A stretch of DNA of 19,282 nucleotides, taken from NCBI GenBank assembly GCA_041485845.1, contig JBGPKH010000089.1, forward strand, positions 1-19,282, read 5' to 3'. Within the stretch, counting starts at the first letter, position 1, and every line of letters starts with the position of its first letter. Both the position numbers and the translations under genes were made by a program. This DNA is from OMOG01 sp041485845. Its GTDB lineage: Bacteria > Acidobacteriota > Terriglobia > Bryobacterales > Bryobacteraceae. Shown here one piece after another: positions 15,101-19,282 of this stretch. Below the pieces are notes generated by a model. The model worked only from the letters and a program-made list of their open reading frames with translations. It did not search any database and was not told the origin of the DNA.

Positions 15101-16880
15101 GCGCCGTGTAGGAATACGCCGTCGTGTTGCCGAGGGGGTCGGTGGTCGAAGCGGGAAGGCCGCTGGGGGCGTGCCACGTGAATGCCGTGTGATTGCCGGA
15201 CTTGTCAGTGACGCCGGTGCGCCGGTTGGTGGCACCGTAGGTGGCGTTGGCCGTGCCGCCGGCGGGATCGGACAGCGCCGTCACATCGCCGGTGTTGTCA
15301 CTGGTTTGTTTGGTGACGGCTCCCAGCGGATCGGTGATGGTTGTTCCCCCATTGCCGTCGAAGGCAATCTTGGTGGTGTTGTTGTTCCCATCGATTTGCG
15401 AAGATACGCGGCCCGATGCGTCGTAGGTCTGGGTCGTCGGGCTGTCACCGCGCGGCAGTTGCTTCGCCGTCATCAGTCCGGTGAGCGACCCGCTGGTGGT
15501 ATAGGTGTAGTTGGTGGTGGCGTTGTACTGATCGGTCGCCGACACCAGCAGGTTGCCGTTGTAGGCATAGACAAAGGCGCGCCCGCCCTGATCCTGCACC
15601 TTGGTCAGTTGACCATTCGTATAGGTGGGTGTCAACGTTCTTCCGAGTCCATCGGAAATGGCGGTCGGACCGAACGGCCCGGGCGTCACTGTGATGGCGT
15701 TGCCGTTGCGGTCCTCGATGCGCGTCAAGGCGCCATCGGAATTGAACGTGTAGATCTTGCGATTGACCGGGTCCATCAGCTTGTAGACGCCACCCGACAG
15801 GGCGAGCTGATATGCGATATCGGCGGGCGACTGGAGTTGCCATGCGCCTCCACTGCCGGTGAACTGAACCACTTTGCCGCCGAACAACAACGCCTTCGCG
15901 GTAGCGCCCGAGACGGAGAGAGCCACATCGAAATTGCTCATCCAATTGACGCCAAGAGCAGAGGAGAACCCGGCCACGGACAGCGCTGACGAGTAATAGC
16001 GCGAGAAACTCAGGTCGAGCGGCCCTCCGAGTAACAGATCGTCGGACGCGTCGTAGTATTGGCCGCTGGCACCGTCGACCGGATCGGGCAGCACATTCAG
16101 AAAATAGAACGGCCGCGCGCTGTTCGCGCCGGTGACGAGATTTTGATCGCCCAAATTGCCCAAGAAAGATACAGTCAGACCGGTGGGAGCAGCATCAACA
16201 AGGCGTAGGACACGGAACTGCAGTGTGTTGACTCCGGGTGTGAGCACCCCAGTGCAAAGGCCGCCGAGGGAACTGCACAGAGCGAACTGGCCGTAACCAT
16301 ACTCTATTGCAGGCCGCGGCGGAGGTAAGCCGGTATGGCGAAGGTTGGAATTGAAGAATACCGTTGCTCCGTTAGGCTTGTTCGAGTTAAACAGCGTCAC
16401 GAGCACGCCGTCGTCCGCTGACACGAACACGAACAAAGACGCCGGATTAGGGCCGACGACAGAGCCGACGACGAAGCTCATTTGATACACGGTCGTCGTC
16501 GTCTTGTAGGTCGGGGGGGTGCTTTCGTCCGTAGGCTGGGTGGCACGCGGCGCAATCCATGAATCGGGTTGCCACCCGACCGGCAACGGGCTCGGCACAA
16601 CATAGGCCGGAATCGGGTAGGGACCTTGGGATTGACCGGTGTCATCGCTGATGATCTGGTAGCTCTGATCGCGGCCGTTGACCACGTTCTGGCCGGTGTG
16701 AGGAGGAACGGCCGCGCCGGCGCGAGCCGCCTGGAAGCACAGCAGAGCAATCAGGGAGAAAGACAAGCTGAGCTGCCGCTTGCAGACGCGCGCGGCTCCC
16801 ATCGGAGCCACAACCGGGAGGGAGTGGCCCTCGGGTGATACGAGACTGTGTTTATCAAACGGTGTCCTGAGGTTTTCCAT
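12198..16880 (-). CDS. large Sec-exported RHS/YD-repeat protein with octapeptide-repeat tip
   Basis: A 1560-aa protein. The ATG at 16880 is chosen for AGGAGG 5 bp upstream; it gives a long N-region before the hydrophobic segment LSLSFSLIALLCFQAARAGA (about 37-56). M27 (16802) would give a more usual signal peptide but lacks an RBS. Residues 60-245 form a beta-rich, probably ligand-binding domain. A DUF6531-type RHS opening (YYDASDDLLLGGPLDLSFSR) spans about 272-345, then dozens of YD repeats (xxYxYDxxGRLxxxTD) run to about 1265. The conserved RHS core end (YYVRARHYDASAARFISPDP ... NPLRWVDPLG) closes at residue 1333. The 227-residue tip has amphipathic helices, a Pro-rich stretch (1388-1413), a Cys pair (LCEKLGYC) and 107 residues of octapeptide repeats. 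RHS proteins build a hollow shell around a C-terminal payload; no known toxin fold is visible here. It is the first gene of a two-gene operon. Confidence 0.93.
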   Translation of the reverse strand: MENLRTPFDKHSLVSPEGHSLPVVAPMGAARVCKRQLSLSFSLIALLCFQAARAGAAVPPHTGQNVVNGRDQSYQIISDDTGQSQGPYPIPAYVVPSPLPVGWQPDSWIAPRATQPTDESTPPTYKTTTTVYQMSFVVGSVVGPNPASLFVFVSADDGVLVTLFNSNKPNGATVFFNSNLRHTGLPPPRPAIEYGYGQFALCSSLGGLCTGVLTPGVNTLQFRVLRLVDAAPTGLTVSFLGNLGDQNLVTGANSARPFYFLNVLPDPVDGASGQYYDASDDLLLGGPLDLSFSRYYSSALSVAGFSSALGVNWMSNFDVALSVSGATAKALLFGGKVVQFTGSGGAWQLQSPADIAYQLALSGGVYKLMDPVNRKIYTFNSDGALTRIEDRNGNAITVTPGPFGPTAISDGLGRTLTPTYTNGQLTKVQDQGGRAFVYAYNGNLLVSATDQYNATTNYTYTTSGSLTGLMTAKQLPRGDSPTTQTYDASGRVSSQIDGNNNTTKIAFDGNGGTTITDPLGAVTKQTSDNTGDVTALSDPAGGTANATYGATNRRTGVTDKSGNHTAFTWHAPSGLPASTTDPLGNTTAYSYTAQVQGSLTFYNLTGITYPDGASTALSYDANGNVVSMTTRDGSVTKYAYDSAGRVLTITAPDKGVTSYAWNADSTLASRTDALGNKSAYSYDSVKRLIQITDPNGGVTSFVYDKSGGHMSASTYAAGESDSLTYDANGQPQSWVNGASGTYTYAYSNTERIASVTDPLKNKVSYTYDAADRLASITDPTGVVVSYAYDSANRVTSVSDSSGPRLSYAYTADGYIASASDGSGNKTSYTYDALGRLVGLNTAGGNKYALTYDKLGQLIGTTNPLGETQTLTRDAIGNVTQIAMSGGIATSITPDWRGQPTSITSANGNKWSIAYDAAGRPSQITDPLGNATSFTYTGSQLTQATLPLGTVTVTNDADGRVTKRQFSDNTVINAGFDGNGLLISADNVTIKRDAKDQPTNINGIAITLDGAGRLATLTYAPGKTITYAYNNSGRLTTITDWVGGKTSLTYDGASRLVTLTYPNGVVTTYSYDADGRVIKVAFGALGSISLTRDAAGKITAADRSVPLAPAIANLSAQQYSYDAAGELTSATSDKMGRVTSQGSRTYTWNLASQLTSFHDGTNSATFTYDGRGEINTLTTGSSTRSFVFNYLFPLPALSIVRQGGSDLRYYVYLPDGRLLYSIEANNTRHFYHFDEMGNTVLLSGDGGAVTDSYAITPYGEIADHSGTSDNPFTWQGQYGVYQEGAALYYVRARHYDASAARFISPDPEMSADPRSSEPYVYANGNPLRWVDPLGNDNVLNVLKDAGTGLLNTVIDGLKYLWSGGEWVLQKVEGIVKSGLGTRSGTLATSIPPVHPPDPPPPDPPVWVAPAPLPHREITGLMLCEKLGYCNAKGLISPAGIPVITLSIGKIVSNDGSSIVSNDGASVISNDGSTLVSHDGASLIGHDGSTLIRLVGVDNQDLVRLDIASLVGHDPASLIGHDGRTLVSHDGGSLIRAVGNNVVAIVGSGIVSNDASSLKPRQ
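12216..12536 (-). repeat. degenerate 24-bp tandem repeat encoding octapeptides (RHS tip)
   Basis: Residues 1449-1555 of the RHS protein are about 13 units of eight residues, consensus (I/L)(V/I)(S/G)(N/H)DG(A/S)(S/T), for example IVSNDGSS, IVSNDGAS, VISNDGST, LVSHDGAS, LIGHDGST. The register is kept throughout except for one unit with three extra residues (LIRLVGVDNQD). Some units lose the NDG core (LVRLDIAS, LIRAVGNN, VVAIVGSG). Hydrophobic pairs alternating with Asp-Gly turns suggest a beta-solenoid or a metal-binding repeat. DNA units have diverged at synonymous sites. Confidence 0.85.
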
Positions 16881-16968
16881 GATCCCTCCTCGGTTTGATA
16901 CAGCGAAGAACCGCCCCAAAGTGGACCAAGAAAAATCCAGGAAAATGCAGACGGGCCTGGGCTCATGT

Positions 16969-16997
16969 AAAATATGTCGAACTCAAGGCGGAGTCAA
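16969..16997 (-). promoter_or_regulatory. sigma70-like promoter of the RHS gene pair
   Basis: On the minus strand: TTGACT (16997-16992), 17 bp, TATTTT (16974-16969), with a start point near 16962 and a leader of about 80 nt. The -35 hexamer ends 2 bp before the ATG of the divergent sigma-factor remnant and lies in its RBS region. The -10 overlaps a possible opposite-strand -10 (TAAAAT, 16968-16973). Confidence 0.45.
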
Positions 16998-16998
16998 T

Positions 16999-17307
16999 AT
17001 GTTTATGCGCCGCGACGTCACCGAACTCTTGCAAGCCTGGAATCGTGGCGAGAAGGTACTAGACGAACTGATGCCGCTGGTCTATGAGGAGCTACGCCGG
17101 GCGGCGAGCCACTACCTCCGGCAGGAGCCGCCCTGGTCACACCTGGCAGCCGACCGGTCGCGCCGGCGAGTTGGTTCGCCGCATCATGGAAGAATTGGTG
17201 CGAAGAAAGGCTGGCGTGGGCGCCGGAGGAACTCTTCGATCGGCGGTGGTGATCTTGCCGCGCGGCATCGCCGGCGCGCGGAGCCTTCTGCTTGCGACTG
17301 GCTCTAA
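16999..17307 (+). pseudogene. decayed second copy of the ECF sigma factor gene
   Basis: ATG at 16999, preceded by GGCGGAG, starts MFMRRDVTELLQAWNRGEKV and continues to HYLRQE. From RRDVTELL through LRQE, 38 of 40 residues equal the intact sigma factor at 10527. After residue 43 the frame is lost. Pieces remain in other frames: QPT then RRIMEELVRRKAGVGAGGTL (17145-17240), corresponding to the QPTALVNEAY and KIMRNILVDRAR regions with about 40 residues deleted between. Near the end, SACDWL matches the TIKRDWV of the region 4 HTH before a TAA at 17305-17307. The remnant is 309 nt against 561 nt for the intact gene. If translated it would give a 102-aa product holding only part of region 2. It is divergent from the RHS gene and convergent with the OB-fold operon. 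Confidence 0.75.
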
Positions 17308-17331
17308 GAGCAGCGTCGGCGCCGCCAACGG

Positions 17332-18177
17332 CTACCGCACGATCTCGACGCTGCACGGGTTCAGCGTGCCGCCGTAGACCGGATGGAACGAGGTGAAAAC
17401 ACCAGTTAACCGTACGGGCGTGTTTTTCTTCAGGCTGGCGAGCGGCGCGGTCTGGCCTTGGGGAACGTGGCAGGCCACCGGCTTGGCGGTAATTGAGCTC
17501 GCCGGGGAAGTGTACACGACCACAAGTCCGCTGGTACCCGCGGTGAACACCACGCCGGTTACGTGAACGGTTTTACCCTGGTATTTGTCCGAGAACAACG
17601 GATCGGTCTGGTACTGCTCGGCAAGTTGGTCAGGAGTAAAGGTGCTCCCGGTGGAGCGTTGTGCCGGAGGGTCTCCCGGGGCGCCCACTTGCCGCTCCAG
17701 TTCCGCGAGTTGCTTCTGTGCATCGGCAATCTGCTTCTTGGCCTCGGCGATTTGCCGGTCTTGCGCTGCGGCGCCTGTCCCGGCAAGATCCACCTGACAC
17801 GGATCCAGCGCGCCGCCAAACGTCATCGTGAAACGGGCCAGCGTGCCGGTTATATTCACCGGCATGTCCGGCCGCAGCGGCGCCAGAGACATCTTGTCCG
17901 CTGCCGGAACGACGCACAGAACCTGGTGGGCAAGAACACCGCTCGAGGCTGAGGTTTTCAGCCGCACGAGGTTTTGTCCCCCAGTGGTCGCCGACAATAG
18001 GACGCCGGTTACTTCAATGACGGTGCCCCTGTATTTGTCAAGGAACAGGGGATCGTTCTGATACTGCTCATACATCTGGTCGGGTGTAAGGCTCATGGCC
18101 GGCCTGGCATTCTGCGCCAAACCCAGTGCCGGGAACGCCACCATGCAGAATAGAAGCATAGCGGATAGCGGTTTCAT
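17332..18177 (-). CDS. secreted double OB-fold (tRNA_anti-like) protein with coiled-coil linker
   Basis: A 281-aa exported protein; the ATG at 18177 has GGAGG 6 bp upstream, and a longer in-frame start at 18225 overlaps the upstream gene and lacks this site. Signal peptide MKPLSAMLLFCMVAFPALGLA-Q. Two related domains (28-132 and 179-280) each begin with (L/F)TPDQ(M/L)xEQYQxDPLFxDKYxG and continue V-x-V-TGV ... V-x-C-x-VP ... (V/I)xxTG ... GG-x-L-(D/N)-PC, the pattern of the tRNA_anti-like OB fold. Each has two Cys 39 residues apart (C88/C127 and C236/C275), probably disulfide-bonded. A short coiled coil (DRQIAEAKKQIADAQKQLAE, about 140-165) joins them. It is the second gene of a two-gene operon, 13 bp after its paralogue. 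Ligand and role are unknown; despite the family name, an extracytoplasmic protein is unlikely to bind tRNA. Confidence 0.82.
   Translation of the reverse strand: MKPLSAMLLFCMVAFPALGLAQNARPAMSLTPDQMYEQYQNDPLFLDKYRGTVIEVTGVLLSATTGGQNLVRLKTSASSGVLAHQVLCVVPAADKMSLAPLRPDMPVNITGTLARFTMTFGGALDPCQVDLAGTGAAAQDRQIAEAKKQIADAQKQLAELERQVGAPGDPPAQRSTGSTFTPDQLAEQYQTDPLFSDKYQGKTVHVTGVVFTAGTSGLVVVYTSPASSITAKPVACHVPQGQTAPLASLKKNTPVRLTGVFTSFHPVYGGTLNPCSVEIVR
17774..18105. repeat. paralogous DNA repeat, copy A (OB-fold N-terminal domain)
   Basis: About 332 bp that align without gaps to 18729-19060 at a constant offset of 955 bp, roughly 90 percent identical by eye. The block covers the first OB-fold domain of each gene and part of the linker. 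The homology stops where the C-terminal halves differ. Confidence 0.85.
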
Positions 18178-18190
18178 CGTAAGCCTCCAA

Positions 18191-19126
18191 TCACTTCTTG
18201 ATCCCGTTTGGGCGGGAATACGCATACTGATAGCCTTGCGTACGGGGACCCTGAAGGTCCGGCTGCCGGCCGTCGTGACTCAGGCAGATCGTCGGGCCTT
18301 CGGCATTGCGGCCTTGCGTGTAGTACAGACCGATAAACCCCTTCAGTCCACCGCTTTCAAAAGTGAGGATCTTCGTCCGCGGGTCATAGGTGTATGTGCC
18401 GGGCGTCTTGTCGATGACGTTGTAACGCCCGCCGTCGAGGAGCGCGAAGCGGTACTGGTAGGCGAAGTTGGGGAACACCAGTTGGTACACGGCATAATCG
18501 CCGAGCGGCGGATCCGCAGGTGAATTGGCAGCCGGAGCCCGCGTTGCCCCCGCGGAATTCTGCCTGGCGGCGGCCAGTTGCCGCTCCAATGCCGCGAGTT
18601 GCTTCTCCGCATCGGCAAGCTGTTTTTCGGCATCGGCGATTTGCTGGTCGCGTCCTGATGCCGGCGGGACTTGTGCGGGAGCTGTTTGCGCCGGAGCACG
18701 CTGTGCTGGCGCGCCTTGCGTTGCGGGACCTGTCCCGGCTACCTGAACCTGACACGGGTCCAGCGCGCCGCCAAACGTCATATTGAAACGAGCAAACGTG
18801 CCGGTTATTTTCACCGGCATGTCCGGCCGCAGCGGCGCCAAAGACATCTTATCCGCGGCCGGAACGACGCACAGAACCTGGTGGGCAAGAATGCCACTCG
18901 AGGCTGAGGTCTTCAGCCGCACGAGGTTTTGTCCCCCAGCCGTCGCCGTTGCGATGACGCCGGTTACTTCAATGACGGTCCCCCTGTATTTGTCGAGGAA
19001 CATTGGATCGGTCTGATACTGCTCGTACATCTGGTCAGGTGTAAGGCTAATGGCCAGCCTCTGGCCCAAGACCAGGGCTGGGAAGATCAGGCAACCGGTC
19101 AAACCGCAGCAAAGTAACGATTTCAT
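18191..19126 (-). CDS. secreted OB-fold protein with coiled coil and distinct C-terminal beta domain
   Basis: A 311-aa protein; the ATG at 19126 follows GAGGGGG by a few bases. Signal peptide MKSLLCCGLTGCLIFPALVLG. Residues 28-130 are an OB-fold domain almost identical to the first domain of the next gene, including the Cys pair (C86/C125). A low-complexity Ala/Pro/Gln linker (131-158) and a coiled coil (DQQIADAEKQLADAEKQLAA, about 160-190) follow. The C-terminal domain (208-305) is unrelated to the paralogue's second OB fold: YQLVFPNFAYQYRFALLDGG, YNVIDKTPGTYTYDP, ILTFESGGLKGFIG, GPTICLSHDG. This looks like a small beta-barrel of a type often seen in uncharacterised exported proteins; I do not recognise it. 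It is the first gene of the operon. No convincing promoter was found in 19127-19282, which contains no other gene in the visible part. Confidence 0.8.
   Translation of the reverse strand: MKSLLCCGLTGCLIFPALVLGQRLAISLTPDQMYEQYQTDPMFLDKYRGTVIEVTGVIATATAGGQNLVRLKTSASSGILAHQVLCVVPAADKMSLAPLRPDMPVKITGTFARFNMTFGGALDPCQVQVAGTGPATQGAPAQRAPAQTAPAQVPPASGRDQQIADAEKQLADAEKQLAALERQLAAARQNSAGATRAPAANSPADPPLGDYAVYQLVFPNFAYQYRFALLDGGRYNVIDKTPGTYTYDPRTKILTFESGGLKGFIGLYYTQGRNAEGPTICLSHDGRQPDLQGPRTQGYQYAYSRPNGIKK
18729..19060. repeat. paralogous DNA repeat, copy B (OB-fold N-terminal domain)
   Basis: Partner of 17774-18105 (same orientation, offset 955 bp). It indicates a tandem duplication of the N-terminal domain region, with the C-terminal halves differing. 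Confidence 0.85.
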
Positions 19127-19282
19127 GCTTTCCCCCTCTGCACTAGCCCGACTTTCGCAAAACCAGGGTCATCTTCTTCGCGGACGGGCCGTAAACATTG
19201 GTCCGCATGCAAGTTGATGAATAGATGAAAGAACTAAGGCAACAGCAGCCCGTCGGCTGACGAGGGCCGCAACACCGTAGGC

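Noticed and set aside
14685..15989. 434-aa plus-strand open frame antisense to the YD repeats
   Set aside because: Its periodic Gly/Arg/Val composition mirrors the YD repeats on the other strand.
11095..16880. Type VI secretion effector with immunity gene
   Set aside because: Both proteins have Sec-type signals, there is no PAAR or VgrG, and the small downstream gene is exported and contains YD repeats, unlike an immunity protein.
18191..19126. Lipoprotein signal in the OB-fold protein (LTGC at residues 9-12)
   Set aside because: The cysteine is too close to the N-terminus and lies inside the hydrophobic stretch; a standard signal peptide fits better.

Overview
The window is a GC-rich bacterial chromosome segment that looks like an acidobacterium of the Solibacter/Bryobacter type. 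This rests on family content only: an Oar-like TonB-dependent receptor with an N-terminal carboxypeptidase-regulatory domain, an acidobacterial-style ECF sigma factor, large secreted RHS/YD-repeat proteins, and secreted OB-fold/coiled-coil proteins. No rRNA, tRNA, CRISPR array or recognisable transposase was seen.

Layout. (1) 1-263 (+): 3' end of a TPR protein. (2) 545-4087 (+): a 1180-aa TonB-dependent receptor behind a clear sigma70-like promoter and a strong RBS. (3) 4088-4426: no intact gene; this stretch looks like two decayed, back-to-back gene ends (an SDR-like tail on + and a small membrane protein on -). (4) 4427-7864 (-): a 1145-aa fusion of a GMC (cholesterol-oxidase-like) flavoprotein with an alpha/beta hydrolase whose nucleophile position is cysteine. 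(5) 8062-8875 (+): an HD-domain protein resembling PhnZ/MIOX oxygenases, split by a frameshift near 8173. (6) 8908-10421 (+): an ankyrin-like protein translationally coupled to a secreted esterase-TPR protein. (7) 10527-11087 (+): an intact ECF sigma factor. (8) 16880-11095 (-): a two-gene RHS unit, made of a 1560-aa Sec-exported RHS protein ending in octapeptide repeats and, 11 bp later, a 363-aa secreted protein with a YD stub plus two copies of a Cys-containing module. (9) 16999-17307 (+): a decayed second copy of the ECF sigma gene, divergent from the RHS unit. (10) 19126-17332 (-): two tandem paralogous secreted OB-fold/coiled-coil proteins.

How it fits together. Most products are predicted to be exported or envelope-associated. 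The most unusual part is 10.5-17.3 kb, where an RHS gene pair with non-classical C-terminal tips lies between an intact and a broken ECF sigma gene. No VgrG, PAAR, recognisable toxin domain or immunity gene is visible, so a surface or adhesion role is at least as likely as a contact-dependent toxin role. Three promoters in the window (TonB receptor, GMC fusion, RHS pair) share a TTGACT -35 box with exactly 17-bp spacing, suggesting ordinary housekeeping-sigma control.
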